From the IMG/VR virus record IMGVR_UViG_3300030108_002764, positions 1-31,781 of that record: a DNA stretch of 31,781 nt; one strand, 5' to 3'. The DNA comes from a virus. How positions within the stretch are numbered: position 1 is the first letter of the stretch; each line of letters starts with the position of its first letter. The position numbers were made by a program, and so were the translations under genes. Shown here one piece after another: positions 8,410-18,327 of this stretch. The notes beneath the pieces were generated by a model. The model did not search any database, had not been told where the DNA came from, and saw only the letters and a program-made list of their open reading frames with translations.

Positions 8410-9915
8410 ATGGCAATTACAGGAGGAAGTAATTTGAATAGTGTTCCATCTGCTATAAAGCAAACACTAAACACAAATTACATCGATTTTACAGCGACAG
8501 CCACTGCTGGTTGGGCGCAACAATACCTGCCTGACTTAATGGAAAAAGAAGCTGAAGTTTTTGGACCAAGAACTATTTCAGGTTTTTTAAATCAAGTTGG
8601 AGCAGAAGAGGCTATGACCTCAGACCAAGTAATTTGGTCAGAACAAGGTAGATTACACCTTTCATTTAAAGGGCACGTTGAATCAAATGCTGGTGGTACA
8701 GCATCAGGTGGTCAAATACAATTAGAAACAGATATCGACGATAGAGCTGTTACATCTGGTAGTCTTCCAATTAGAGTAAACGATACAATTATCGTTGCTA
8801 ACTCTGAAGGAGTTGTTAGATGTATAGTAGAAGCTGTTGCTACTGATATTATTGACGTACAACCATATTCTCACGCTTCTTTAAATACTGCTGGACTATC
8901 AACAACTGGTGGATCAAAAACTACTACTATTTTAGTTTATGGTTCTGAATACGGTAAAGGTATGAGTTATCTTACTGCTGGTGATGGTTCTGCAACTGAC
9001 ACAAGAGGATCTAACGAGCCTCAGTTTACAACTTTTACTAACAAACCAATTATAATGAAAGATTATTACGAAGTATCTGGATCAGACGCTTCAAGAATTG
9101 GTTGGGTAGAAGTATCAACTGAAATGGGGCAATCAGGCTACTTATGGTACTTGAAAGCTGAAGCTGACACAAGAGCTAGATTTAATGACTACTTAGAAAT
9201 GGCAATGTTAGAAGCTGAGTTAAACTTAGCTGATTCTACTATTGACGGTAGCGCTCTTGTAGATGGTTCTGCTGCTGGTGCAGGAAACGTTGGTACTGAA
9301 GGTTTATTTGCTGCTATTGAATCAAGAGGTAATGTTACTACTGGTGTTACTGGTGTTAACGCTGCTACTGATTTAGCTGAATTTGATGCTATATTAGCTG
9401 AGTTTGATAAACAAGGTGCTATTGAAGAATACATGATGTTTATTAATAGATCAACTAGTTTAGCTATTGATGACATGTTAGCTTCAATGAACTCTTACGG
9501 AGCTGGAGGTACTTCTTACGGGGTATTTGACAACGACGAAGATATGGCGTTAAATTTAGGTTTCTCAGGTTTCCGAAGAGGTTCTTACGACTTCTACAAG
9601 TCTGACTTTAGATACTTAAATGACAAAGCTACAAGAGGTGGTATTAATGATGCTGCTGGTGCTGAGGCTATTAGAGGTGTTATGATACCTGCTGGAGTTT
9701 CTACTGTTTATGACCAACAAATGGGTAAAAACATGAAGAGACCTTTCTTGCACGTTAGATTTAGAGCTTCTGCAACAGATGACCGAAGAATGAAAACTTG
9801 GACAACTGGTTCTGTTGGAGCTGCCACATCAGCGCTTGATGCAATGCAGTTACACTTCTTATCAGAAAGATGTTTAATCACTCAAGGTGCAAACAACTTT
9901 ATGTTAATGAAGTAA
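8410..9915 (+). CDS. Major capsid protein
   Basis: The 501-residue product follows portal and scaffold and is followed by a strong terminator, the position and size expected for an HK97-fold coat protein. It opens MAITGGSNLNSVPSAI, then NYIDFTATATAGWAQQYLPD and GPRTISGFLNQVGAEEAMTS, a pattern I recall from coat proteins of marine Bacteroidota phages. A long helix-like stretch near residues 255-285 (RARFNDYLEMAMLEAELNLA) could be the spine helix. Its codons use more C-ending choices (ttc, tac, aac) than its neighbours, consistent with high expression. No cleavage site or prohead protease gene is evident. The leader is 21 bases of A/T with the ATTATG start. Confidence 0.85.
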   Translation: MAITGGSNLNSVPSAIKQTLNTNYIDFTATATAGWAQQYLPDLMEKEAEVFGPRTISGFLNQVGAEEAMTSDQVIWSEQGRLHLSFKGHVESNAGGTASGGQIQLETDIDDRAVTSGSLPIRVNDTIIVANSEGVVRCIVEAVATDIIDVQPYSHASLNTAGLSTTGGSKTTTILVYGSEYGKGMSYLTAGDGSATDTRGSNEPQFTTFTNKPIIMKDYYEVSGSDASRIGWVEVSTEMGQSGYLWYLKAEADTRARFNDYLEMAMLEAELNLADSTIDGSALVDGSAAGAGNVGTEGLFAAIESRGNVTTGVTGVNAATDLAEFDAILAEFDKQGAIEEYMMFINRSTSLAIDDMLASMNSYGAGGTSYGVFDNDEDMALNLGFSGFRRGSYDFYKSDFRYLNDKATRGGINDAAGAEAIRGVMIPAGVSTVYDQQMGKNMKRPFLHVRFRASATDDRRMKTWTTGSVGAATSALDAMQLHFLSERCLITQGANNFMLMK

Positions 9916-9927
9916 GACTATTTATTT

Positions 9928-9963
9928 ATAAGGGCGGTCTAGTATCGCCCTTATATTTTTATT
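9928..9963 (+). terminator. Intrinsic terminator after the major capsid gene
   Basis: A perfect 9-bp stem (ATAAGGGCG at 9928-9936 with CGCCCTTAT at 9946-9954), a 9-base loop and a T-rich tail (ATTTTTATT). It is conspicuously GC-rich for this genome and starts 13 bases after the capsid stop codon, so it probably ends the packaging/head transcript. Confidence 0.88.
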
Positions 9964-9984
9964 AATTATATTATATATTATATT

Positions 9985-10836
9985 ATGGCAAAGAAAAAAG
10001 AAACAACTAAGGTTGAAGAGCCTATAGTTAAAGAAACAATAGCTGTTAAAGAACAGCCGGTTGTAAAAGAACAACCAAAGGTTGAAGCTCCTAAAATAAA
10101 AGCTAAACCAAAAAATAGCTGGGAAGTAAAAGATAGAATTTACTATTTAAAAGGTAATAAAAAACCATTGTCTTATACAGTTAGAGCTTCAAATTTATTT
10201 TGGTTTGATAAAGAAAAAGGTTACGAAAGAGAAATAAAATATTGTCAAAATCAAAGAACTGTATTTGTTGATGAAATGCAAGGTGAGCAAAGATTAGAGC
10301 ATATTGTTTTTAGAAGCGGTAGTTTGTTTGTACCAAAAGAAAAAGTAACACTTCAAAAGTTTTTATCTTTATATCATCCACATAATAAAAAAATTTTTTA
10401 CGAATACAAGCCAGTTGAAATAGCTGAATACCAAATTGATAGATTAGAAATGGAAGCCGATGCAATATTAATGGCTAGACAAATAGATATTAATATGGCA
10501 GAAGCTATTATGAGAGTTGAAAAAGGATCCGAGGTAAATAAGTTAAGTTCAAAAGAATTAAAAAGAGATTTGTTGTTATTTGCTAGACAAAACCCATCTT
10601 TATTTTTAGAGCTTGCTAATGACGAAAATGTTCAACTTAGAAACTTTGGAATTAGAGCTGTTGAAGAAGGAATAATAAAATTATCAACTGATCAAAGATA
10701 TTTTATGTGGGCATCAACTAATAGAAAGTTAATGACTGTTCCTTTTGAAGAACATCCATATACAGCGTTAGCACATTGGTTTAAAACTGATGAAGGTATG
10801 GAGATATACTCAAATATAGAAAAAAGGTTAATATAA
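9985..10836 (+). CDS. Conserved phage protein of unknown function, possibly head- or neck-associated
   Basis: The 283-residue product has a Lys/Glu/Pro/Val-rich, disordered-looking N-terminus (residues 1-42). A mixed domain follows (WEVKDRIYYLKGNKKPLSYT, then FRSGSLFVPKEKVTLQKFLS), and then a helical half containing MARQIDINMAEAIMRVEKGS and LFLELANDENVQLRNFGIRA. I recall homologues with this exact architecture after the capsid gene in marine phages, always unnamed. It is the only gene here bracketed by two intrinsic terminators (9928-9963 upstream, 10855-10888 downstream), so it probably has its own promoter or is reached by readthrough from the capsid gene. No enzyme motif, signal peptide or membrane segment is seen. 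The basic, Pro-rich arm could bind nucleic acid or capsid; that is a guess. Confidence 0.65.
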   Translation: MAKKKETTKVEEPIVKETIAVKEQPVVKEQPKVEAPKIKAKPKNSWEVKDRIYYLKGNKKPLSYTVRASNLFWFDKEKGYEREIKYCQNQRTVFVDEMQGEQRLEHIVFRSGSLFVPKEKVTLQKFLSLYHPHNKKIFYEYKPVEIAEYQIDRLEMEADAILMARQIDINMAEAIMRVEKGSEVNKLSSKELKRDLLLFARQNPSLFLELANDENVQLRNFGIRAVEEGIIKLSTDQRYFMWASTNRKLMTVPFEEHPYTALAHWFKTDEGMEIYSNIEKRLI

Positions 10837-10854
10837 TAACAATTAACTAATATT

Positions 10855-10888
10855 AATAGCCACTCATTACGGGTGGCTATTTTTATTT
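10855..10888 (+). terminator. Intrinsic terminator after the 283-residue protein gene
   Basis: A 9-bp stem (AATAGCCAC at 10855-10863 with GTGGCTATT at 10873-10881), extendable by a T-G and a C-G pair, around a short loop and followed by TTTATTT. It ends the single-gene unit and lies about 25 bases before the promoter-like motif of the tail genes. Confidence 0.85.
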
Positions 10889-10912
10889 AGATACTAACCT
10901 TTCACTTTATTA

Positions 10913-10934
10913 TGTAACTATATAATAGTAAAAT
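10913..10934 (+). promoter_or_regulatory. Promoter-like motif, copy 1 (before the ring/adaptor genes)
   Basis: This 22-base sequence (TGTAACTATA then TAATAGTAAAAT) differs from copy 2 at 20270-20291 by one base and shares its fixed positions with copy 3 at 30321-30342. It contains a TATAAT hexamer. It sits directly after a terminator and 8 bases before the start codon at 10943, in the only 106-base gap of the window, which argues for transcription initiation here. The motif core is TGTAA-n2-ATA-n2-ATAGTA-n-AA. Whether it is read by a host sigma factor or a phage-encoded factor cannot be told. Confidence 0.6.
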
Positions 10935-10942
10935 AAAAGACA

Positions 10943-11662
10943 ATGGCAGTAAATATAAACAGAGTATATCAAAAAGTTTTAGCATTACTTAACAAAGAGC
11001 AAAGAGGCTACTTAACACCACAAGAATTTAATTTATTAGCAGATAGAGCTCAAAATGAAATATATGAAAATTATTTTCATCAAGCAAGAAACTCAAATGC
11101 TAAAATAAAAGATGACGATCAGTATACAGATAAATTAGAAATGATTGAAGCTAAATTATCTCCTTTTTTAAAATCAGCTGGTGGTACAACATCTGATAAT
11201 CAAGGAGTTTATACATTACCAACTGATCTTTATAAAATAATAACAGTTCAGTTAGGTTTGTATGTAGCAGAAGAAGTTAATAGAAAAGAACTTGAATATA
11301 TATTAGCGCTTGGTAATAGTGTTAATAGCAAATTAAAACCAACAGTATCAAGGCCAGTTTATATTAGAGATAGCGCTACAACTATAAAAATTACAGACGG
11401 AGGTGCTAGTGGTAATTCTAACACTACTGTTGTTTTTGATTATTATAAAGAGCCTGCAACCCCAAGCTGGAATTACGTTGTTTTAAATGAAAAAGCTTTA
11501 TACAACTCTAACACAAGTATTGATTTTGAGTTATCAACTTCAGAAGAAGAGCCATTAGTTTCAAGAATATTAATGCTAGCAGGATTTACAATAAAGCAAC
11601 CAGATGCTCAACAAGCAGGTGGAGCGTCTATACAAATGACTAACCAAGAACAAAATAGTTAA
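10943..11662 (+). CDS. Tail ring/adaptor-like protein (head-tail connector), putative
   Basis: The 239-residue product opens MAVNINRVYQKVLALLNKEQ and continues RGYLTPQEFNLLADRAQNEI, a helical opening I recall from structural proteins of crAss-like and related marine phages at this genomic position. After residue about 75 it becomes strand-rich (TTIKITDGGASG, TVVFDYYKEPATPSW), then a short helical end. The two-part organisation, helix bundle plus beta domain, is what head-tail adaptor and ring proteins of short-tailed phages show. It leads the tail operon, three bases upstream of a second protein of similar size, and both precede the giant nozzle-like gene. The order connector, connector, nozzle supports the role. 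No direct motif proof. Confidence 0.6.
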   Translation: MAVNINRVYQKVLALLNKEQRGYLTPQEFNLLADRAQNEIYENYFHQARNSNAKIKDDDQYTDKLEMIEAKLSPFLKSAGGTTSDNQGVYTLPTDLYKIITVQLGLYVAEEVNRKELEYILALGNSVNSKLKPTVSRPVYIRDSATTIKITDGGASGNSNTTVVFDYYKEPATPSWNYVVLNEKALYNSNTSIDFELSTSEEEPLVSRILMLAGFTIKQPDAQQAGGASIQMTNQEQNS

Positions 11663-11664
11663 TT

Positions 11665-12540
11665 ATGGGATTACTAGGATCAACAACTCAAAGCACTTAT
11701 TACTCAGGTAGTGATTTTGGAAATTATCAATTTATTAATCTTGATACTATTATAACTAATTTTATGTATATTTATGTTGGTGAAAACAAAATAATATCTA
11801 AAGTTAATAGAACAGACGTACAATTTCACGCGATGAGAGCTTTACAAGAATTATCATACGACGTGTTAAAATCTTTTAAGTCTCAAGAAATAGAAGTGCC
11901 TAATACATTAGTTATGGTATTACCACAAGATTATGTTAACTATAGAAAAATAGCAAGAATTGGATCTGATGGATTAGAAAGAGTTTTATATCCAACTAGG
12001 CACACGTCTAATCCTTTTGCTATAACTCAAAATGCAGAAGGCGTATATCAGTTTACAGGTGATAATTTAACAGAACAAACACCAAGTGATACTTTAACTA
12101 AATTTCAAGATGTAACTCCAGTAAACTATCAATTATATGATATTAACTATTCTTCTGATATAGAAATATCAACTGAAGGTAGAAGATACGGTTTAAATCC
12201 TGAAACTTCTCAAATTAATGGTAGTTTTTTTATAGATAATTTAAGAGGTAAAATACATTTTGGCGCTGCGTTAGCTGAAGAGACAATAGTATTACATTAC
12301 GTTAGTGATGGCTTAGGCACTGATGCTGAAATGGTAATACATAAGTTTTGTGAAGAAGCTTGTTATAAACATATAATGTATGGCGTGCTTTCTAGTAGAT
12401 CTAATATACCTGAATATATTGTACAAAGATATAAAAAAGAAAAGTTTGCTGAAACTAGAAAAGCAAAGATTAGATTATCAAATATTAAGATAGAAGAATT
12501 TACTCAGATAGTAAAAGGTATGGGTAAGCAAATTAAATAA
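11665..12540 (+). CDS. Second tail ring/adaptor-like protein, putative
   Basis: The 291-residue product starts MGLLGSTTQSTYYSGSDFGN. Residues about 25-85 carry a helical region (NLDTIITNFMYIYV, RTDVQFHAMRALQELSYDVL). A hydrophobic strand follows (VPNTLVMVLPQDYVNYRKIA), then a beta-rich middle, and a C-terminal helical part (EEACYKHIMYGVLSSRSNIP, then KEKFAETRKAKIRLSNIKIE). I recall proteins with the 'VLPQDYVNY.KI' strand from marine phages between capsid and nozzle genes. It is separated from its neighbours by 2 bases on each side. Likely a dodecameric ring joining portal to tail, comparable in place to the T7 gp11 or crAss-like ring proteins. Inference from order and architecture. Confidence 0.58.
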   Translation: MGLLGSTTQSTYYSGSDFGNYQFINLDTIITNFMYIYVGENKIISKVNRTDVQFHAMRALQELSYDVLKSFKSQEIEVPNTLVMVLPQDYVNYRKIARIGSDGLERVLYPTRHTSNPFAITQNAEGVYQFTGDNLTEQTPSDTLTKFQDVTPVNYQLYDINYSSDIEISTEGRRYGLNPETSQINGSFFIDNLRGKIHFGAALAEETIVLHYVSDGLGTDAEMVIHKFCEEACYKHIMYGVLSSRSNIPEYIVQRYKKEKFAETRKAKIRLSNIKIEEFTQIVKGMGKQIK

Positions 12541-12542
12541 CT

Positions 12543-15500
12543 ATGCCAGAGATTAAAAATAATTTTGCACAAGGTAAAATGAACAAAGACGTTGATGAAC
12601 GTATTGTTCCTAATGGCCAATATAGAGATGCTTTAAATATTAAAATATCAAGCACCGATGGTACTAATGACGGTATAGGTAATGCTGGCACTGTTCAAAA
12701 TTTACAAGGTAATAGATTAGTAACTACAACTTCTAGCACTCAAGATTACAGTGGTAATAAATCTAAAATAATAGGTAGCGTAGCAGACGAAGGTAATAAT
12801 AAAGTTTACTTTTTTACAGCAGCACCAGTTCCAATTGAAGGTATTGAGTCTATTACTAACGCAACTATAACAACCGGTTATGAAGGCGCGACAGAAATAC
12901 AATGGGTTGATAGTATAGTTGAAGTTGAGTCTGTTGGTGATGCTGATATAAACAAATGGGTTTTTATAGATAAGTTTGCTGTAACTGGAACTAAAGCAGA
13001 TACCATGAATACTTTTCCTTCATCTCCAGCAAATGGTTATACTCAAATAACTGTTATTGATGGTAGTAAGTATAGAGTTGGTATGAATATTTATGCTAGA
13101 GATACTAATGGTAATAATTTATTATCTGATGATGAAAAGCCATATGCTGAAATAATTAGAATAAGTGATAACGTAATAACACTAGCAAAGCAACAAACAG
13201 CAGATTTAAATAATGCTGTAGTATTTTTATTTATACATCCAAATAGAGTTTTAGAGTTTGATTACTATAAAGGAGATATTTTTGAAACTATAAATATAAT
13301 ACCGTCTGCTTCTATAAATATATTAGATAATCTTTTATTATGGTCTGATGGTAAACACGAACCTAAAAAAATAAATATAGATAGATCAATAGCTGGTACC
13401 GATGTTAGCAGTAGTTTAATATCTACTCAAGATGGCAAAACACATACCAAGCTTTGCGTTAACGAACCTGTTGTTAATGATTTAAATATTATAAGTGAGT
13501 TTGAATATACTTTGTTAAACGGAATATCTAGTGACGTAAAAAAAGAACATATAACTGTAATTAAAAAAGCGCCAACGTCTCCACCTAGCATAGAAGTTAA
13601 TAATTTAGATAGAGGACAAGACCAAGACTTTCCTATACAATTTAACTTTATTCAAAATGATATCGTTCCTGTTTCTGGAGATATTAAATATATTACATTT
13701 CCTAACATTATAGATTTTAGAGTAGATGATGTTTATAATTTTGAAGCATCTAATGTAATTAACCCTATTACAATACGTCTTAAAATATTAGAAATAATTG
13801 ATGGTGTGTCAACTGTAGAACTTTTGTTTGTAGACAATGATTTACAAGGACCATCAAATACAGCTGTTACTAATTGGCTTGTTAATTTAGAAGTAAAACA
13901 ACCTTTTTTTGAAACTAAATTTGGTAGGTTTGCTTACAGATATCAATATGAAGACAACGAATACTCTAGCTTTTCACCTTTTTCAGAGCTAGCTTTTTTA
14001 CCTGGTGAATTTTTATATACGCCCAGCAAAGGTTTTAATGAAGGTATGGCTAATACAGCTAGAGAAATAATAGTTAGAGACTGGTTACCTACAAATTATA
14101 CTAGACCACTTGACGTTAAAACTATAGATATATTATGGAAAACTACTGATGACGCTAATGTTTATATTGTTAAAAGTATAAAAAGAGGTATTGACACAGA
14201 GTGGAACGATATGATTACTAACAGCGATTTAAGTAACACTGGAGAGTTTACTATAACTTCAGAAATGATAAATAGAGTTGTTGATCAAAACCAAATCCTT
14301 AGAGCTTTTGATAATGTTCCAAGATTTGCAAGAGCTCAAGATGTAACTAGCAATAGAGTTGTTTACGGTAATTACACGCAAGGTTATAATGTTGAAGCTA
14401 ATATTGGTTTATTGCAAACTGTAGTTTCTAAAAAAGTATTATTTCCAAATCCTAAAAAATCTATTAAGTCATTACGAGAATACCAATTTGGTATAGTAAT
14501 AGGTGATAAATACGGAAGAGAAACACCTGTTATATCTAATGGTTACAAAACTTCTGATGGGCAATTAATGCCTGGAACTTCTAAAGTATCAAAAAGCTTA
14601 TCTAGCTTTTCAAATAAATTTAAATTAGAGCAAAGTTGGACAGACTCAGATCCTACGCAGCTAGAGTGGATGGAATATATAAAGTACTATGTTAAAGAAA
14701 CTTCAAACGAATATTATAATTTAGTACTAGACAGAGTTTATGATGCTGGAGATAACAACGCTTGGTTAGCTTTTAATTCAGCAGATAGAAATAAAGTTGA
14801 TGAAGAAACTTATTTAATATTAAAAAACGAACATGGCAGTCAAATACCAGTTGATGAAGAGGCTAGATATAGAATATTAGCTATATCAAACGAAGCTCCT
14901 GACTTTATTAAAACTGATGAAAGAGAGTTTGATTTAATAGAAATAAACAAAGCAAATGTTTATGGTGATGATGACGGTAATGGAGTTGCTAATGACGTTA
15001 CGGATGCTATTCCTGTTTCTTTAGTTGATAATAAAACTATAAGAACTACATTTTTTCCTTTAGATGAAAATGGAAATGTTAAAGATATGGATTTTAAAGG
15101 AATACCTAAAGCTAGAATAGTAGCTAAATTTACAACAGGTGGCACAACCTACGAAGCCAAAAGTCCACTTAAAACCATATCTAGAGCTTTTGCAGACGAA
15201 GATGGTAACTCAGGAGGAGTAAATATTAGAGATGCCTTTAATTCAGGTGACGTTAACATGTATCAACGTATACTAACTCAATTACCTGACGCTAGTGCCT
15301 TAGCTCAAGCCACGGCTGACACTAACAATGATTTTAAATATTTTTTGCAAATTGTAGATGCTGTTGTAGAAAACAAACCTCAATTTGATGGAAAGTTTTT
15401 TGTTAAAGTAGCCAAAGATAGTATTTTAGAAAATAGAGTTTTAGGTAATTCTTTAGGTGAATATCAAGTTTTAAATACTTATGAAGTTGCATTTATATCA

Positions 15501-18317
15501 GATGAAGCAACTAATCCAGCGTTAGACGATAACGAATATGCTTCTGATCCATCAATGCTTTATGAAAGTAGCAGTTGGGAAACTATTGGTGACTTTACTT
15601 CTAGTAATATAGGTGGAACTACTGATGATTTACCTAACTTTATAAATTTAAATAGCCAACTAGGTGGTTCAGCTACTGATAATTTTTGGACTTTATTAAG
15701 CACTAACACTAATAGAACAGCTGATATATTTATAGATAATGTTCCTGCTATGAGTGGATTTAATTTACAAACAACTAATGGCGTGGATGCTTTAACTGAT
15801 TTTAATTTTGGTTATAATCCTATTAATACAGTAGACGAAGTAACTAATTGGAACCCGCCAGGACTTTCTAATGGACCATTTGAAGATGGTACTTTAGGTC
15901 AGTTTGTTTTTTCTATTATTGGTCCTGCTAGATTTAGTGGCGCTAATTCTTATTTTAAATCTAAAATGCAAACTACTGGAACTTTATTTAGATTTAGAGA
16001 CGATCCAAATCAAGAAGTTTATTTTGTTGAGACAGCTCAAGAGCAACCTATAGGCAACTCTGGTGAAGTTATTTCAGGGCCTATAACTATAGAAAGCACA
16101 AACTTTGATAACGATGGCACTAGTAATTACGTAGATAGAACTTCAATAATAGTAAGATTTAAAAGATTAGGTGCTAATGGTGAACCAATATACGCTGGAC
16201 TAGACCCAACAGTATGGGATCCTAGAGGCACCGTAAAACATAATGGCCTTACAAGTATGACCATAGACTTTGTAGAAAAAGTTTCTGTTGGTAGCTTATC
16301 AGAAGATTCAATAAGTACTAGCGCTGCTTGTTTTGAGACAGAACCAAAAGAAGACGCAGGCTTAGATATATATTATGAAGCTAGCGGAGCAATACCAGTT
16401 AGATTAAAACAAGATAATATAATTGCTTTTACTGGAGCAAATCAAGTTAAAGAAAGAGCAAGTGGTTTTAGCGTAGAAGATAGACAAGTTACAGTTAGTA
16501 ATATTGTAAATGTAAACTTAACTGGTGAACCATTTGTTAATCAAGCTATAGGAGACGATGGTATACATATTAAAAGAATTATTAGTGGCGGTGAAATTAA
16601 TTTACAAACAATAGTTACCGATGGAGTTTCTGATAGTATTTGTGCGGCCATAGGTGATGTTGTAAGATTTGAAAACAAAAATGGATTAGTTACTAAGTCT
16701 AAAATTTTAGATCATTATAAATTAATAACAACGTCTCCAGTAGTTACAGCGGCTTTAGTTCCATCAAATAGATATACATTAACAGGCGATGGCGTAAACA
16801 GTGTTGTAACAGATATTCCTCCTTTTATTACGGTAAGTCTTAGTGATGCTAACTATAGCAATGTAACTGTTGGCATGCAAGTTACTGGAGATAATGTTAA
16901 GCCTGGTACTTTTGTCGAAAGTATTCAAGGCGCTTCATTTAAATTAAATCAAACTTTAATTACAGAAGGTAGTTCTAGTTTTACATTTATTGACGTCACT
17001 GGATATTTTAAAATAGAAAAGCAAGTATGGAAATATTCTGTAGAGTTAGGCTGGTTTAATTGTTATTCGTTTGGTAATGGCGTTGAATCTGATAGAATAA
17101 GAGATGACTTTAACGCACCGCAAATAGACAATGGTATTAAAGTATCTTCTACATTTTTAGAGTATGGAGAAGAAAACAAAACTAGTAGTATGATATTTTC
17201 AGGTTTATATAACTCTACATCAGGTGTTAATAACTTAAATGAGTTTAACATGGCTGAAAAAATAACAAAAGATTTAAATACTGATTACGGTTCTATTCAA
17301 GCAATGAAAACTAGAGATAATGACGTTGTGGTTTTTGCTGAAGACAAGGTGTTACGAGTTCAGTCAGGCGGTAAAGATGCGTTGTTTAATGCTGATGGTC
17401 AAGCTCAATTAACTGCTACTAGTAAAGTTTTAGGAACGGCTATACCATTTGCAGGAGATTATGGCATTTCTAAAAATCCAGAGTCTTTAGCTCTTGATGC
17501 TTATAGAATGTATTTTTCAGACAAGCAAAGAGGTGCTGTTTTAAGATTATCAAACAATGGCATAATACCTATATCAGACGCTGGTATGAAAACTTATTTT
17601 AGAGAAAATTTAAAATATCACATTAATATATCAGGCTCATTTGATGGTGTAGACGACGAGTATCATTTAACATTACATAAGACTAATCAGTTTGGTCAAA
17701 ACACAACTTCATTTGATTCTAAAACAATAGCTTTTAGTGAAGCAGCTAAAGGCTGGATTAGCTTTAGATCTTTTACTCCATTAACTGCAGTTAGTATAAC
17801 AGATAGATATTATTCAATTAATGACAATACAATATGGAGGCATCATAGCGACACCGCTTTTAGAAATAATTTTTATAATTCACAATATGAATCTAATGTT
17901 GAAATTATATTTAACACACAACCAGGCTCCGTAAAAGCTTTTAAAGCTATTAACTATGAAGGAAGCCAAGCTAAAGTAAATCAATTTACACAACAAAGCG
18001 CTACTGATGCTGCTGGAAATACAGCCACTTATACTGATGGTGAGTACTATAATCTATCTTCAAAAAATGGTTGGCATGTTGACAGTGTACAAACTGATTT
18101 AGAAAAAGGTTTTATAGGCGAATTTATTGACAAAGAAAACAAATGGTATAATTATGTTAGAGGTAGTAATACAAGCTTAACAACTAGCAGTGACTATAAT
18201 CAATTTGAAAAACTAGCTGTTCAAGGCATTGGTTTTCCTTTAGTAAATCCAACAGACACACAAACAGAAAGTAATGTGACAATACAAGCGGTTAGTCCCG
18301 ATGGAGAAAATTTATAA
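12543..18317 (+). CDS. Very large tail nozzle/muzzle-like protein
   Basis: The 1,924-residue product opens with MPEIKNNFAQG followed by KMNKDVDERIVPNGQYRDA. This 'few residues, G-x-M-N-K-D-x-D-E-R-x-x-x-x-G-x-Y-R-D-A' opening resembles the start of T7 gp12-like nozzle proteins. The C-terminal third returns to a nozzle-like pattern from about residue 1595 (VVFAEDKVLRVQSGGKDALF, then SLALDAYRMYFSDKQRG and NGIIPISDAGMKTYF). Between these lie about 1,000 residues of beta-rich sequence with no recognised motif, including CFETEPKEDAGLDIYYEASG near residue 1270. T7 gp12 is about 800 residues, so this protein is more than twice that length, probably through insertions decorating the tail. It should form the distal channel of a short tail. 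No frameshift or stop interrupts it. Confidence 0.65.
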   Translation: MPEIKNNFAQGKMNKDVDERIVPNGQYRDALNIKISSTDGTNDGIGNAGTVQNLQGNRLVTTTSSTQDYSGNKSKIIGSVADEGNNKVYFFTAAPVPIEGIESITNATITTGYEGATEIQWVDSIVEVESVGDADINKWVFIDKFAVTGTKADTMNTFPSSPANGYTQITVIDGSKYRVGMNIYARDTNGNNLLSDDEKPYAEIIRISDNVITLAKQQTADLNNAVVFLFIHPNRVLEFDYYKGDIFETINIIPSASINILDNLLLWSDGKHEPKKINIDRSIAGTDVSSSLISTQDGKTHTKLCVNEPVVNDLNIISEFEYTLLNGISSDVKKEHITVIKKAPTSPPSIEVNNLDRGQDQDFPIQFNFIQNDIVPVSGDIKYITFPNIIDFRVDDVYNFEASNVINPITIRLKILEIIDGVSTVELLFVDNDLQGPSNTAVTNWLVNLEVKQPFFETKFGRFAYRYQYEDNEYSSFSPFSELAFLPGEFLYTPSKGFNEGMANTAREIIVRDWLPTNYTRPLDVKTIDILWKTTDDANVYIVKSIKRGIDTEWNDMITNSDLSNTGEFTITSEMINRVVDQNQILRAFDNVPRFARAQDVTSNRVVYGNYTQGYNVEANIGLLQTVVSKKVLFPNPKKSIKSLREYQFGIVIGDKYGRETPVISNGYKTSDGQLMPGTSKVSKSLSSFSNKFKLEQSWTDSDPTQLEWMEYIKYYVKETSNEYYNLVLDRVYDAGDNNAWLAFNSADRNKVDEETYLILKNEHGSQIPVDEEARYRILAISNEAPDFIKTDEREFDLIEINKANVYGDDDGNGVANDVTDAIPVSLVDNKTIRTTFFPLDENGNVKDMDFKGIPKARIVAKFTTGGTTYEAKSPLKTISRAFADEDGNSGGVNIRDAFNSGDVNMYQRILTQLPDASALAQATADTNNDFKYFLQIVDAVVENKPQFDGKFFVKVAKDSILENRVLGNSLGEYQVLNTYEVAFISDEATNPALDDNEYASDPSMLYESSSWETIGDFTSSNIGGTTDDLPNFINLNSQLGGSATDNFWTLLSTNTNRTADIFIDNVPAMSGFNLQTTNGVDALTDFNFGYNPINTVDEVTNWNPPGLSNGPFEDGTLGQFVFSIIGPARFSGANSYFKSKMQTTGTLFRFRDDPNQEVYFVETAQEQPIGNSGEVISGPITIESTNFDNDGTSNYVDRTSIIVRFKRLGANGEPIYAGLDPTVWDPRGTVKHNGLTSMTIDFVEKVSVGSLSEDSISTSAACFETEPKEDAGLDIYYEASGAIPVRLKQDNIIAFTGANQVKERASGFSVEDRQVTVSNIVNVNLTGEPFVNQAIGDDGIHIKRIISGGEINLQTIVTDGVSDSICAAIGDVVRFENKNGLVTKSKILDHYKLITTSPVVTAALVPSNRYTLTGDGVNSVVTDIPPFITVSLSDANYSNVTVGMQVTGDNVKPGTFVESIQGASFKLNQTLITEGSSSFTFIDVTGYFKIEKQVWKYSVELGWFNCYSFGNGVESDRIRDDFNAPQIDNGIKVSSTFLEYGEENKTSSMIFSGLYNSTSGVNNLNEFNMAEKITKDLNTDYGSIQAMKTRDNDVVVFAEDKVLRVQSGGKDALFNADGQAQLTATSKVLGTAIPFAGDYGISKNPESLALDAYRMYFSDKQRGAVLRLSNNGIIPISDAGMKTYFRENLKYHINISGSFDGVDDEYHLTLHKTNQFGQNTTSFDSKTIAFSEAAKGWISFRSFTPLTAVSITDRYYSINDNTIWRHHSDTAFRNNFYNSQYESNVEIIFNTQPGSVKAFKAINYEGSQAKVNQFTQQSATDAAGNTATYTDGEYYNLSSKNGWHVDSVQTDLEKGFIGEFIDKENKWYNYVRGSNTSLTTSSDYNQFEKLAVQGIGFPLVNPTDTQTESNVTIQAVSPDGENL

Positions 18318-18327
18318 AATTTAAAAA

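Noticed and set aside
9961-9982. Possible fourth copy of the promoter-like motif before the 283-residue protein gene
   Set aside because: Only 13 of 22 positions match copy 2, it lacks the TGTAA and ATAGTA blocks, and the stretch is simple TAT-rich sequence.
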